A stretch of 64,000 nucleotides of DNA from an uncultured Bacillota bacterium (GTDB lineage: Bacteria; Bacillota_I; Bacilli_A; RFN20; CAG-631). The first letter of the stretch is position 1, and each line of letters starts with the position of its first letter. Shown here in pieces: positions 25,128-34,204 of the stretch. The notes beneath the pieces were generated by a model. The model was not told where the DNA came from. It searched no databases and saw only the letters and a list, made by a program, of their open reading frames with translations. The stretch is from the NCBI GenBank assembly GCA_902491575.1, contig CABUID010000003.1:62001-126000 (forward strand), in the 5' to 3' direction. A program made the translations under genes and the position numbers.

Positions 25128-25793
25128 TTAAAATTTATCTCCAATATAAATATCTTCTTGTCGAAATTTTACCTTTTTCTTAAAATTAGCCGTTAATAAA
25201 ACCACTTTTGGATTTTTTTTCCTATAATCATATACATATTGAAATTTTTCAATAAATAATCCATTTTTGTTCAAATTGACTTCTAGTTCTTGAAAACGAG
25301 ATATTCGATAAATAAGATAAATTCTACCTGTATCTTTTAAATTCATCGCTAACGAATAACACAAACTAGTAATATTGAGTTGACCTTCGTGACGCGCTTT
25401 ACTTTTATAAGGATTATCATTTTTTTCTTTTTCATCTTGACTATCAAAATAAGGAGGATTTGAAACAATCACATCATAAGCTTTATGACTATCAAATGTT
25501 GTAAAATCACCATGAATTAAATTAGCCTTTAATTGATTTTCTTTTAAAGTAAGTTTACAAATTTCTAAAGCATCTTTTTCAATTTCGATTCCACTTGCGA
25601 TGCCTCCCTTTTTTATAATGTAGACTAATAATGCACCATTATTTGTACCAACATCCAATACCTTCTCATTTTTCTTTATTTCGATATACTCTCCAAGTAG
25701 ACAAGTATCTGTATTAAAATGATACATATCTTCATGTTGAACAACTTTATAATCAGGATGATTTTTTAAATAATCAATTCTCAATTTATTCAT
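25128..25793 (-). CDS. TrmN6/YabB-like tRNA adenine N6-methyltransferase
   Basis: 221 residues. The SAM-binding motif VLDVGTNNGALLVYI lies near residue 45 and the catalytic amino-methylase motif VSNPPYF near 113. The N-terminal part (DTCLLGEYI) fits the tRNA1(Val) A37 N6-methyltransferase family (TrmN6/YfiC/YabB), close to its usual ~240 residues. Its start overlaps the end of the C_GCAxxG gene by eight bases. Specific tRNA target is inferred from family. Confidence 0.85.
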   Translation of the reverse strand: MNKLRIDYLKNHPDYKVVQHEDMYHFNTDTCLLGEYIEIKKNEKVLDVGTNNGALLVYIIKKGGIASGIEIEKDALEICKLTLKENQLKANLIHGDFTTFDSHKAYDVIVSNPPYFDSQDEKEKNDNPYKSKARHEGQLNITSLCYSLAMNLKDTGRIYLIYRISRFQELEVNLNKNGLFIEKFQYVYDYRKKNPKVVLLTANFKKKVKFRQEDIYIGDKF

Positions 25794-26235
25794 GTTGGCA
25801 AATTTCCTTTTCCATCAACTCAGCCATATAGGAAATCAATTTTCCACACGGACGCGTTTGATAATAATTTTTATCTCTTTGACATAATTTAGGATTTGAA
25901 GGTTTTTCTTCAAGTTTTAATAATTCATAACACCGATAAAACTTCATTTCTTCTTTAAATTTTAAAGCTAATTTTTGAATGAGTTCATAATGTTTTCCCT
26001 TTTCTTCAACTTGATTAACATCATAATCTCCATAGAGTAATCCAAATACGATAGCCATACCGCTCACACATCCACAAACCTCTCTTAAACGTGAAATACC
26101 TCCACCAAATGAACTAGATAAAGCTTTTAAAGTCTTTTCATCAAGAGGAAGAATATCTTGAAAAGCTAAGACAATCGATTGTGAACAATTATAGCCACTT
26201 TCAAATAATTTTACTGCTTTTTCTTTATATGACAT
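25786..26235 (-). CDS. C_GCAxxG_C_C family protein
   Basis: 149 residues with the defining cysteine spacing: YNCSQSIV, then VCGCVSGMA, then CYELL, KLCQRD and RPCGKLI. These Cys-rich proteins are common in anaerobes and are suspected to bind metal or act in redox chemistry; no function is established. It is the first gene of a pair with the TrmN6-like methylase. Confidence 0.85.
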   Translation of the reverse strand: MSYKEKAVKLFESGYNCSQSIVLAFQDILPLDEKTLKALSSSFGGGISRLREVCGCVSGMAIVFGLLYGDYDVNQVEEKGKHYELIQKLALKFKEEMKFYRCYELLKLEEKPSNPKLCQRDKNYYQTRPCGKLISYMAELMEKEICQHE

Positions 26236-26249
26236 TTTATGCTCCTTTA

Positions 26250-26275
26250 TTAAAAAACACTTAAAAAAGTGTTTT
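26250..26275 (-). terminator. Terminator after the ECF S-component gene
   Basis: A nine-base-pair stem AAAACACTT / AAGTGTTTT with loop AAAA, followed by T residues on the minus strand. It overlaps the stop codon of the ECF gene. Confidence 0.75.
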
Positions 26276-26837
26276 ACTTATAATATGGTTGAAGAATTTT
26301 TGCTTTAAATAAAGCATACAAAATAGACGGAATTAAGATTAATTGTAAAATAATTCCAGGCCAAGCGGTAATAATTGCACCGGACAAAAACATTTTAAAG
26401 GTAAATTCATTTTGAGCAAAGACACCACAAACAAATCGTGAAAATCCCCAAACCAATCTTCCCATTATCATCGACAAGACTAAAGTAATATATAGCCAAA
26501 TAACTACTTTGCTTTCAAATGTGAATTTTTTTATGAATAGTTTAAAAATAAACCCAGATAAAAATCCGTAGGTGGCTAGTTCAAAAGACATACATAAAGC
26601 AAAAGGGTATAAGACAGGCTGTCCAAAAATTAAAGAACGAGTCAAAGGAGCTATAAAGCCTAATAGGGCACCATAACCTCCTCCTAAAATAAATCCTGCT
26701 AAAATAATAGGAATATGCATGGGACAAAGCATGTTCCCAATATCGGGTATTTGTCCTGTTAATAAAGGAAGTAGCCAAGCTAAAGCTAAAAACATAGCAA
26801 ATAAACAAATCTTTTTGATTAATAATGTATTTTTCAT
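26274..26837 (-). CDS. ECF transporter S-component (vitamin-type substrate unknown)
   Basis: 187 residues with six helices. The segment LCPMHIPIILAGFILGGGYG followed by GALLGFIAPLTRSLIFGQP is typical of a common Firmicutes ECF S-component subfamily. S-components bind a vitamin or cofactor and use a shared EcfAA'T energising module, which is not in this window. The start lies four bases after the HIT gene, so they form an operon. Substrate cannot be told from sequence. Confidence 0.8.
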   Translation of the reverse strand: MKNTLLIKKICLFAMFLALAWLLPLLTGQIPDIGNMLCPMHIPIILAGFILGGGYGALLGFIAPLTRSLIFGQPVLYPFALCMSFELATYGFLSGFIFKLFIKKFTFESKVVIWLYITLVLSMIMGRLVWGFSRFVCGVFAQNEFTFKMFLSGAIITAWPGIILQLILIPSILYALFKAKILQPYYK

Positions 26838-26841
26838 TTGG

Positions 26842-27240
26842 TTAATATTTTAAAATTTCTTGCATTTCTTTTAATGTTTTTTGAGTGCCTTTAAAATGAG
26901 GCCATGCATCTATACCATCTTGTTCCTTTCTTGGGATTAGATGAATATGAAAGTGCATTACACTTTGTTGTGCGGTAATGCCATTCGCATTTAAAATGTT
27001 ACAACCTGTAAAATGGCAATCTTTCACATAATGATGCGCTATTTTTTTTGCAGTAATCATCATATGATTTAAATCCTCTTGTTGACAATCAAAAATATTA
27101 CAAACATGGTTTTTAGGAATAATGAGAGTATGTCCATCCACATCTTCAGCAATATCTAAAAAAGCGTACGTGTATTCATCTTCATAAATCTTATAACTAG
27201 GAATCTCACCCTTAATGATTTTACAAAAAACACAATCCAT
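26842..27240 (-). CDS. HIT-family nucleotide-binding protein
   Basis: 132 residues, standard HIT length. It carries the histidine-triad motif HFHIHLIP and the N-terminal zinc-type CVFC with FCKIIKGEIPSYKIYEDE. HIT proteins hydrolyse adenosine phosphoramidates and other nucleotide conjugates in the cytosol. Co-transcribed with the ECF S-component. Confidence 0.93.
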   Translation of the reverse strand: MDCVFCKIIKGEIPSYKIYEDEYTYAFLDIAEDVDGHTLIIPKNHVCNIFDCQQEDLNHMMITAKKIAHHYVKDCHFTGCNILNANGITAQQSVMHFHIHLIPRKEQDGIDAWPHFKGTQKTLKEMQEILKY

Positions 27241-27266
27241 AATCCTTCCTCCTTTATCTTTTTATT

Positions 27267-28073
27267 TTAACGATAATATTCACTTGTTTCAACATTTCTT
27301 TTCACTTTTAATTCATTATTTTCGCAAATAGCCTCCTTAAAAGTAAGAACATCTTTTCTTTTTTGCAAACGTTCTGTATATTTTCTACTATAAAGTAAAA
27401 ATAAGGGATAAATGATGGGGATACCTAAATTCGTTTCTAAAAGTGAATTCACAAGTAGCGTCATCATTTTGGCTTCAAAAGAAGTAATCAAGGTACTACG
27501 AATTCCTCCAATTAATAAAGCACTTTCCCAACCGAATTGTACTAAAACTCCGATAGCGAGCATCCATAATAAATGAAATTGATATTTTTTATCTTTTACG
27601 ATTAGATTATAAATAATGATGGATAAATATCCTAAAAATAAGATGACAGCCATATAACTATGATATTGATTTGTAGTACGTGAAATGACAATCATATTAT
27701 TTGGATTACCAAATAATTTTACTAAAAGAGGACAAGCAAACCACCATAATAAAATCAAAGTAGTATATTGAAGAAGATTTTTATCTTTACTAATCCAAAG
27801 CCATATCCATGTAAAATTCGTGAATCCATAACTCATGGACATCCATAATAAAACCCAAAACATACTATGTCCTTCACTGATACTCCTTGAATGAGTTAAT
27901 AAATGAAATATTCCAAAGTCTACAATCATATATAAAATTCCAGCTAATAATCCCACTATCACTGTGGCATATTTTCTTTTTATTAACAAAAGAAAACAAA
28001 AAACACATAAAAATACAATATCTAAATAAATATAAGTTGTACTAAACTGTCTTTGTGCAATAATTTCTATCAT
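27267..28073 (-). CDS. Unrecognised polytopic membrane protein
   Basis: 268 residues with about seven or eight helices. Conserved-looking aromatic and polar segments within helices include YGFTNFTWIWLWI and VQFGWESALLIGGIR. The C-terminal tail is basic. It starts 26 bases upstream of the HIT gene and could be its operon leader. I do not recognise the family; helix-embedded Trp, Glu and Arg residues suggest a transporter or enzyme rather than a simple anchor. Confidence 0.6.
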   Translation of the reverse strand: MIEIIAQRQFSTTYIYLDIVFLCVFCFLLLIKRKYATVIVGLLAGILYMIVDFGIFHLLTHSRSISEGHSMFWVLLWMSMSYGFTNFTWIWLWISKDKNLLQYTTLILLWWFACPLLVKLFGNPNNMIVISRTTNQYHSYMAVILFLGYLSIIIYNLIVKDKKYQFHLLWMLAIGVLVQFGWESALLIGGIRSTLITSFEAKMMTLLVNSLLETNLGIPIIYPLFLLYSRKYTERLQKRKDVLTFKEAICENNELKVKRNVETSEYYR

Positions 28074-28180
28074 TTTACGACTCCCTTACCCTAAAAACCA
28101 ATGTATTCTATTAATTAGTTTTTCATATACTTCATCTTAAAGTCAATATTATTTTTATTTTCTTGCATTTATCGTTTAGT

Positions 28181-28783
28181 TTATTTAAAAATTTTAGCGA
28201 TGATTGGGATAATTTCTTTAATTACTGTATCCGTTGTATTCACACACAAATCATAGTTAGCTTTATCACCCCATTTTTGACTCGTATAAAAGTCATAATA
28301 ACGAGCTCTTTCTCTATCTATTTTTAAAATATTTCTTTTTAATTGTTGCTTATCATATTTTTCATCTTCTGTTGCTCTTTCTTCGCAACGTTTTATACGG
28401 CTTTCCATTGTTGCATATACAAAAATTTTAAAAGGTCGATAATCTCTTAAGATATAATCTGCACATCTACCAACAATCACACAATTTGATTTTTCAGCAA
28501 GTTTTCTTAATAAATCACATTGTGCTTGATAAATCGTTTGAATTTGTTTAATTTGATACGAATTGGCATAATTCATTGTATGTCCAATCGTAATAGGATA
28601 TAAATGATGTGGTCTACGTTCAATAATTTGTTGAATGTATTCTTCTGATAAAGAAGTGTTTTTGGCAATTTCAGTAATAATTTCCTTATCATAATATTCA
28701 TAATGGAGTTCTTCCGCTAATCTTCGTCCAAATTCACGACCTCCACTACCAAATTCACGACCTATAGTAATAATTTTATTCAT
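28181..28783 (-). CDS. Cytidylate kinase-like protein (AAK-type, PF13189 group)
   Basis: 200 residues starting MNKIITIGREFGSGGRE, where GREFGSGG is the P-loop of the cytidylate-kinase-like family. VIVGRCADYIL and a C-terminal YDLCVNTT follow, as in that group. It likely binds ATP and phosphorylates a nucleotide or small molecule. It is distinct from the standard Cmk, which would be longer. Single gene. Confidence 0.85.
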   Translation of the reverse strand: MNKIITIGREFGSGGREFGRRLAEELHYEYYDKEIITEIAKNTSLSEEYIQQIIERRPHHLYPITIGHTMNYANSYQIKQIQTIYQAQCDLLRKLAEKSNCVIVGRCADYILRDYRPFKIFVYATMESRIKRCEERATEDEKYDKQQLKRNILKIDRERARYYDFYTSQKWGDKANYDLCVNTTDTVIKEIIPIIAKIFK

Positions 28784-28900
28784 AGCATTTCTCCTTCAGT
28801 TTTGTTAATAATATTTTATTATACTTTTTTTCATTTTTCTATATTTTTATTCAACTCTTCATCCTAAAATTCATTTTTGTTTTTTAAAGATAAATTTAAA

Positions 28901-28930
28901 TTGTATTTTACATAAAGAATATGATAAAAT
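28901..28930 (+). promoter_or_regulatory. Promoter of tRNA-Gly
   Basis: TTGTAT, 18 bases, TAAAAT, ending 16 bases before the tRNA. Confidence 0.6.
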
Positions 28931-28946
28931 AATATTGTTTAAAAAT

Positions 28947-29020
28947 GCGGGTATAGTTCAACGGCAGAACACGAACTTCCCAAGTTCGCTATGAGGTTTC
29001 GACTACCTTTATCCGCTCCA
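28947..29020 (+). tRNA. tRNA-Gly (anticodon CCC)
   Basis: 74 bases including an encoded CCA. Acceptor GCGGGTA pairs with TATCCGC (one G:T). D stem GTTC/GAAC. Anticodon stem CGAAC/GTTCG with loop TTCCCAA. T stem GAGGT/ACCTT with loop TTCGACT. Confidence 0.95.
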
Positions 29021-29034
29021 AAAAAATGAGCATA

Positions 29035-29079
29035 CCCCTATTTATGGAATGAAGTTATAGTAATAGGGGGTTTTTTTTT
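29035..29079 (+). terminator. Terminator of tRNA-Gly
   Basis: CCCCTATT pairs with AATAGGGG across a 19-base loop, followed by nine T. Confidence 0.7.
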
Positions 29080-29080
29080 A

Positions 29081-29206
29081 ACTTTATATTCAAGGAAAAT
29101 CAATTTTAAAACTTATAAATTCACTTTATACAAGTGGCAATTAGAAGACGATAGAAAAGGACATAAGGTTTTAGATAAAACTGGTTCAATGACATTCAAC
29201 CCATAA
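29081..29206 (+). pseudogene. Possible gene remnant (41 codons, no start codon)
   Basis: An open frame of 41 codons ends in TAA at 29204-29206. It reads as ordinary protein (for example YKWQLEDDRKGHK, DKTGSMTFNP), but it lacks any ATG/GTG/TTG start and begins right at the tRNA terminator. It may be the tail of a gene whose front was lost beside the tRNA. A chance frame is also possible. Confidence 0.3.
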
Positions 29207-29234
29207 GCATTAAAATGAAAGAGGTGTTCAAACG

Positions 29235-29846
29235 ATGAATGCAAATTTTAAAATAAATGGAAAAATTATGGAAACCAAACGTTTAATTTTAAGACCTTTT
29301 CAAGAAAGCGATTTAAATGATTTTTACGAATATGCCTCTGTAGAAGGTGTTGGTGAAATGGCTGGTTGGCGTCACCACGATTCAATCGATTGTACAAAAG
29401 AAATATTAAATCGTTTTATTTTTGAAGATAAAGTATTTGCTATCGTTTTTAAGGAAAATAATAAAGTCATAGGCTCACTGGGTGTTGAAAAGTATGGTAA
29501 AGAAGAAAGTCTTACGGAATTTGATGGCTATAAAGGCAGAGAAATAGGTTATGTTTTAAGCAAAAATTATTGGGGCAAAGGATTAATGCCAGAAGCAGTG
29601 AAGGCTGTCATACACTTTTTATTTAACGAATTGGATTTAGATTTTCTAACCTGTGGATTTTTTAATTTTAATAATCAATCCAAAAAAGTACAAGAAAAGT
29701 GTGGATTTGTTCCTTATCGATCTCTTGTTATGGAAACACAAATGGGTACAAAAGAACAAGGAACATTAAATTTATTAATCAATCCTAATAAACAGATAGA
29801 ATTGAATTTTTCTCATCCAGAATCTTTAATTTATCCTCATAACTAA
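29235..29846 (+). CDS. GNAT-family N-acetyltransferase (RimJ/RimL type)
   Basis: 203 residues. METKRLILRPFQESDLND is the classic start of the RimJ/RimL-like GNAT domain, and EIGYVLSKNYWGKGLMPEA is the acetyl-CoA-binding motif A. The last helix has the KVQEKCGFVPY pattern. It transfers an acetyl group to an amine; protein N-terminus, amino acid or drug substrates all occur in this family. AGAGGTG lies eight bases before the ATG at 29235. About 11 extra residues precede the conserved METKRL, so a later start at the second ATG is possible. Confidence 0.88.
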   Translation: MNANFKINGKIMETKRLILRPFQESDLNDFYEYASVEGVGEMAGWRHHDSIDCTKEILNRFIFEDKVFAIVFKENNKVIGSLGVEKYGKEESLTEFDGYKGREIGYVLSKNYWGKGLMPEAVKAVIHFLFNELDLDFLTCGFFNFNNQSKKVQEKCGFVPYRSLVMETQMGTKEQGTLNLLINPNKQIELNFSHPESLIYPHN

Positions 29847-29882
29847 AAAAAAATAGTAAGTTGATTGGACTTACTATTTTTC
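29845..29882. terminator. Bidirectional terminator between GNAT and M42 peptidase genes
   Basis: AAATAGTAAGT pairs with ACTTACTATTT across a seven-base loop. A runs lie on the left and T runs on the right, so it can end transcripts from both convergent genes. It contains the peptidase stop codon. Confidence 0.8.
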
Positions 29883-30914
29883 ATTTACAAGATATAAATA
29901 AATAAGTTTTAATGTGTTTTCAATGCCTTGAATATGCGTTCTTTCCATTCCATGACTTGCAGAAACTCCACTACCAATTAAAGCCCCTTTAAAATCTACT
30001 CCTGCTTTGCTTGCAGCACCAATATCTGAGCCATAATATGGAAAAATATCAACCGAATAATTTAATTGATTATCTCGAGCAAGTTGAATAAGTTTTGATG
30101 TTAGTTCATAATCATAAGGTCCTCCAGAATCTTTCGCGCAGATGGATACAGCATACTCATTTCCTGCTAAATCAAGTCCTACACACCCCATGTCTAACGT
30201 AACAAATTCGCAGATATTTTTGTCAACCATTGAAGCACCATGACCCACTTCTTCATAAACGACAAAATAAATTTTCGTATCATATTTGAATTGTAAATGA
30301 TGCTTATATGTATAATCTAAAAGCATTAATAATACCACAACAGAAACTTTATCATCAATGAATCTCGTTTTTAAAAAACCATTTTCTGTAATAGTAAACT
30401 TTGGATCATAACAAACGATATCCCCATTTTCAATTCCAAGTTTCTTAACATCTTCATTATTTTTTACCCTCTCATCTAAACGTACTTCTAAATTTTCAAT
30501 ACTTCGAGAAAGGCTATTAGCATCATTATAAACATGAGAAGCAGGAGAAGTCGAAAGGATGGTTCCCGTATATTTTTGATTATTTCTTGTATAGACGACA
30601 CAATATTCACCATCTAAAGTTGCAGTGATAGGACCACCTAAACATGTTAAAGCTAAATTACCATTGCTTTTAATCGATCTTACCATTAACCCTAATGTAT
30701 CACAATGAGCACTTGTTGCTACTGTTTTTTCATGACTTTTTCCAGGGATAGTTACTTCTAATGCACCATTATTCATTATTTTGTATGAATAAGGATAATC
30801 CTGAATATACTTTTCAATTAATTGAATAACATTTTGAGTATATCCTGTAGGTGAGTCACAAGTGAAAATCTCTTTAGCTATTTTTTTAAATTGTTTTCTA
30901 TCGAATGTAATCAT
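29874..30914 (-). CDS. M42-family metallo-aminopeptidase
   Basis: 346 residues, the family's usual size. Metal and catalytic motifs are SAHCDTLG (near residue 70), RFIDDKVS (near 186), VVYEEVGHGAS (near 222), and the C-terminal ASHGMERTH. M42 enzymes are two-zinc (or cobalt) cytosolic aminopeptidases that trim peptides, often as large assemblies. Single gene with its own terminator. Confidence 0.92.
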   Translation of the reverse strand: MITFDRKQFKKIAKEIFTCDSPTGYTQNVIQLIEKYIQDYPYSYKIMNNGALEVTIPGKSHEKTVATSAHCDTLGLMVRSIKSNGNLALTCLGGPITATLDGEYCVVYTRNNQKYTGTILSTSPASHVYNDANSLSRSIENLEVRLDERVKNNEDVKKLGIENGDIVCYDPKFTITENGFLKTRFIDDKVSVVVLLMLLDYTYKHHLQFKYDTKIYFVVYEEVGHGASMVDKNICEFVTLDMGCVGLDLAGNEYAVSICAKDSGGPYDYELTSKLIQLARDNQLNYSVDIFPYYGSDIGAASKAGVDFKGALIGSGVSASHGMERTHIQGIENTLKLIYLYLVNEK

Positions 30915-30954
30915 TATTCGATTCTCCCTTCTTTTTTTATATTATACACTTTTT

Positions 30955-30987
30955 CAAAAAAAAAACTATGCTTTTAGAAAGCATAGT
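30955..30987 (-). terminator. Terminator of the 78-residue membrane protein gene
   Basis: ACTATGCTT pairs with AAGCATAGT, followed on the minus strand by a run of T. Confidence 0.8.
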
Positions 30988-30996
30988 CCTGAAATT

Positions 30997-31233
30997 TTAT
31001 TTCAACACTTTAAAGAAATTCAAAAACATGATAACTAAACCTGCCACAACATATAAATCTACTAATGGACCTATAATGTAAAAAATGACATTTAATACAG
31101 GGACATTTTTTAATAATCCAACTAAAATTCCAAAGATTACTCCTATTAAAATATAAACAATAGCTTTGATTACTAAATTTGAAACACTATTCGTATCAAA
31201 TGAAAATGGCCAAATTTTTCTCAATAATTCCAT
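30997..31233 (-). CDS. Small membrane protein, two or three helices
   Basis: 78 residues. Two clear hydrophobic segments (about 20-45 and 48-72) with glycines in the first (VYILIGVIFGILVGLL). The short polar N-terminus is MELLRKIWPFSFDTNS. AGGAGAG precedes the ATG. It has its own terminator. Family not recognised. Confidence 0.6.
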   Translation of the reverse strand: MELLRKIWPFSFDTNSVSNLVIKAIVYILIGVIFGILVGLLKNVPVLNVIFYIIGPLVDLYVVAGLVIMFLNFFKVLK

Positions 31234-31404
31234 AATTTTCTCTCCTTCATTTTCAGTTTATTCGGTAGGTTAAAAGAATATAACTATTTTAAATATTTCA
31301 TTGTCACAAAATGATATAATGGTTTTTTTTATTTCTAACTTATTGAAATAATGCTATAATTTTGTTGAAGTAAACAAAGCCATAATAGGTTAAAATCCTA
31401 TAAA

Positions 31405-32370
31405 TTGACTAGAAAGGGAAACAATTTATTTATCATTTTAGATAATAAAACAAAATGCAAATTTATGAATAAAACAATAGATATTGAAGTCGATGAAACT
31501 TATGATTTATCGAATTTTATCAAAGACAATGATCCTATTTTTATTGGGGATTTTCACCTTATTCAAATCGAAAATAAAATACTAAAAGGAATAAAAGAAG
31601 GGAAAACTTTTTTCAAAATCAATCAAGATGAATATCACATTAATGTTTTAAAGCCACATTCATTATCGGATAGTTTTACACTTTCCTATGAAAGATTATC
31701 GAATAAAAAACTTTTAGTTTTAGGGGATTCTGTATCCGCTCAAGCAACCATCCAACAGCAAAAAACTTATTCCACTTTATTAAAAGAAGCTTGTCATCTT
31801 AAAGAAGTTTATAACGCTGCAATAGGTGGTACTACCTTAACTTATATGTATTCAGGAAGTAATATTGATAAAGAATACCATCTTAATGAAAATGCGATAG
31901 ATGGTTGTAGAGTGATTAAAAAATTAGAAAAAGAAAACAAAATAAAAGATTTTGATTATGTAATCATCGCTTTTGGTCATAATGATCAGTATTTCCAACC
32001 TGCTATTGATGAAAATAACAATAAAAAAGAATTAACGATTGAAGATTGTCATTCCTTTAAAAATAGTTATCGTTTTATTCTACAAACATTGAAAAAAAAT
32101 CAACCTTTTATTCGCATTGTTTTATTAAATTGTACCTATTCAGAATACGACAAAGTCAGTCCTTCTCCATACGGAAATAGATACAATTATGCTTCCTATC
32201 GAAAAGCTACTCAAGAAATTGCTAAAGAATTTAAAGTTAAATATTTAGATCCATGGGACTATATGAAACCTTTTAAAGATTATGACACTACTCAATATTA
32301 TTATCAAGATAGTGTACATCTTTCTGCAAATGGACATGTTGAATTATTTAAATTTTTATTGAATCAATAA
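31405..32370 (+). CDS. SGNH/GDSL-type hydrolase
   Basis: Up to 321 residues. Block I GDSVSAQ (catalytic Ser near residue 109), block II AAIGGTTL, block III AFGHND, and block V DSVHLSANGH with the catalytic Asp and His define an SGNH esterase. The N-terminal ~95 residues form a separate beta-rich part. No signal peptide is seen. The start is uncertain: TTG at 31405 is the first possible start after an in-frame stop, but the only good ribosome-like site (AAAGGGA) lies inside the frame, and the first ATG is at 31465. Likely removes acyl groups from a glycan or lipid. Confidence 0.82.
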   Translation: MTRKGNNLFIILDNKTKCKFMNKTIDIEVDETYDLSNFIKDNDPIFIGDFHLIQIENKILKGIKEGKTFFKINQDEYHINVLKPHSLSDSFTLSYERLSNKKLLVLGDSVSAQATIQQQKTYSTLLKEACHLKEVYNAAIGGTTLTYMYSGSNIDKEYHLNENAIDGCRVIKKLEKENKIKDFDYVIIAFGHNDQYFQPAIDENNNKKELTIEDCHSFKNSYRFILQTLKKNQPFIRIVLLNCTYSEYDKVSPSPYGNRYNYASYRKATQEIAKEFKVKYLDPWDYMKPFKDYDTTQYYYQDSVHLSANGHVELFKFLLNQ

Positions 32371-32374
32371 ATAA

Positions 32375-32410
32375 AAAAGAATATGATTTGAGCAATCATC
32401 ATATTCTTTT
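32375..32410. terminator. Bidirectional terminator between SGNH hydrolase and oadB
   Basis: A 13-base-pair perfect stem AAAAGAATATGAT / ATCATATTCTTTT with A and T runs on both sides. Confidence 0.85.
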
Positions 32411-32416
32411 ATTTTA

Positions 32417-33844
32417 TTAACCAAATAACAAGATGAGAAGTCCTGCTGCAATAGCACTTCCAATAACACCTGCAACGTTTGGTCCCATTGCATGCATTAA
32501 TAAGAAGTTTGTAGGATCTTCTTTAATTCCTTCTTTATGAACGACACGTGCAGCCATTGGAACAGCACTTACACCGGCAGCTCCAATCATTGGATTGATT
32601 TTTCCTTTACTTAATTTACACATCAATTTACCAATTAAAACTCCACTGGCTGTAGCAATGATAAAGGCAAAGATTCCTAAAATAAATATTTTAATTGTAT
32701 TTAAGGATAAGAAATTTGCAGCACTGGCAGTTGCCCCTACACAAAGTCCTAATAAAATCGTGACGAGATAAAGTATTGTATTACCAGCCGCTTCTGTAAG
32801 TTTAGGAACGACACCAGATTCTTTAATTAAATTTCCAAGCATTAAGCAACCAATTAGTGGTGCACAAGATGGAATCAATAATACCACAACAACGGTTACA
32901 ATGATTGGGAATAAAATTCGCTTTGTTTTTGAAACCTCACTAATGGATGAATCCATACGAATTTGTCTTTCTTTTTTCGTTGTTAGAAGACGAATAATTG
33001 GAGGTTGAATAAAAGGTACTAAAGCCATATAAGAATAAGCTGCAATCGATATGGAAGATAGCAAATGAGGAGCTAAGGTTTTTGTTACTAAAATAGCAGT
33101 TGGTCCATCTGCGCCTCCAATAATTCCAATTGAACTTGCTTCTTGAGGGTTAAATCCTAATAATAATGCACCTAAGAAAGTAATAAAAATACCAATTTGA
33201 GCAGCAGCTCCTAATAGTAAAGATTTTGGATTTGAAATAAGTGGTCCAAAATCAGTGGTAGCCCCTATACCTAAGAAAATTAAACAAGGGTATATTCCCG
33301 TTTTAACACCATAGTATAAATAACCTAGTAAACCTGAATAATGAGGCTCTGATAATTCTACAATTTTATCTAATTGATATTGGCTTAAATTCAAAGAATT
33401 TAACATACTTACATAAGCTTCATTGTTTTTAATTAAATCTGCTAGTGGATAAGCTTGTGAAACATCCAGTTCTAGATGATTAAATATCGTCGTGGCTTGT
33501 TCAACGCTAATTCCTAATAAATCTGCAAAATCTTGCAAATTATATATTTCTTTACTTGAATCCACAAAACTTGAATCCACAAAGATTTCTGAAAATGGCA
33601 AATTTACTAGTAACATTCCAAAAGCAATGGGAATTAATAAATAAGGTTCTGCTTTTTTAAAGATGGCAAAATATAATAAAACTAATGCAATCAAAATCAT
33701 AATTAGATTTTTCCAGCCACCTTCAGCAAAAAATCCAGCAATACCCGAACTATCTATAAAATCTTTAATTAAATCACCAATGCTTGAAGCATAAAACTCT
33801 CTTACGCCCGAACCGTTAATAAAATTCATTATTAAGTCAAGCAT
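32417..33844 (-). CDS. oadB: Sodium-pumping oxaloacetate decarboxylase, beta subunit
   Basis: 475 residues with about ten helices. The family motif GGADGPTAI and the ion-path segments TDFGPLISNP and NFLSLNTIKI are seen. The beta subunit splits CO2 from carboxybiotin and couples this to export of sodium. The N-terminal ~150 residues contain an inserted hydrophilic stretch rich in Asp and Leu between the first two helix groups. Last gene of the pckA-oad operon, six bases from the biotin carrier gene. Related methylmalonyl- or glutaconyl-CoA pumps share this subunit; the neighbours favour oxaloacetate. Confidence 0.93.
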   Translation of the reverse strand: MLDLIMNFINGSGVREFYASSIGDLIKDFIDSSGIAGFFAEGGWKNLIMILIALVLLYFAIFKKAEPYLLIPIAFGMLLVNLPFSEIFVDSSFVDSSKEIYNLQDFADLLGISVEQATTIFNHLELDVSQAYPLADLIKNNEAYVSMLNSLNLSQYQLDKIVELSEPHYSGLLGYLYYGVKTGIYPCLIFLGIGATTDFGPLISNPKSLLLGAAAQIGIFITFLGALLLGFNPQEASSIGIIGGADGPTAILVTKTLAPHLLSSISIAAYSYMALVPFIQPPIIRLLTTKKERQIRMDSSISEVSKTKRILFPIIVTVVVVLLIPSCAPLIGCLMLGNLIKESGVVPKLTEAAGNTILYLVTILLGLCVGATASAANFLSLNTIKIFILGIFAFIIATASGVLIGKLMCKLSKGKINPMIGAAGVSAVPMAARVVHKEGIKEDPTNFLLMHAMGPNVAGVIGSAIAAGLLILLFG

Positions 33845-33850
33845 AATTTT

Positions 33851-34195
33851 TTACCCAATAATTAATAGTTCTTGTTTACTATTAACAGTTTGTCCTTTAC
33901 TTACTTTAATCTCTTTTACAACACCATCCACAGGGGCTAAAATTTCATTTTCAAGTTTCATTGCTTCTAAAATCATGACAACTTGACCTTTTTTAACAGT
34001 ATCATTAACAGCAACATTAACACTTAAAATTGTTCCTTGCATAGGAGAAGAAACTACGCTTCCACCATTTGATGCATTTGAAGATCCATTTTCATTTTTT
34101 GTAGAAGTTGTTACAATGTGTTGATCATTTTCGTTTACACTTTCAAGTTCAACTTCATATACTTTTCCATTAACTTTTACTTTATAAATTTTCAT
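33851..34195 (-). CDS. Biotin carrier protein of the decarboxylase
   Basis: 114 residues. The C-terminal ~70 residues are a biotinyl domain with the modified lysine in EAMKLEN. The N-terminal part (MKIYKVKVNGKVYEVEL) matches the front of free-standing carriers of sodium-pumping decarboxylases, joined by a Ser/Asn/Gly linker. It shuttles carboxybiotin from the alpha to the beta subunit. In many bacteria this domain is fused to OadA; here it is a separate gene between oadG and oadB. Confidence 0.92.
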   Translation of the reverse strand: MKIYKVKVNGKVYEVELESVNENDQHIVTTSTKNENGSSNASNGGSVVSSPMQGTILSVNVAVNDTVKKGQVVMILEAMKLENEILAPVDGVVKEIKVSKGQTVNSKQELLIIG

Positions 34196-34204
34196 ATTTG
34201 TCTC

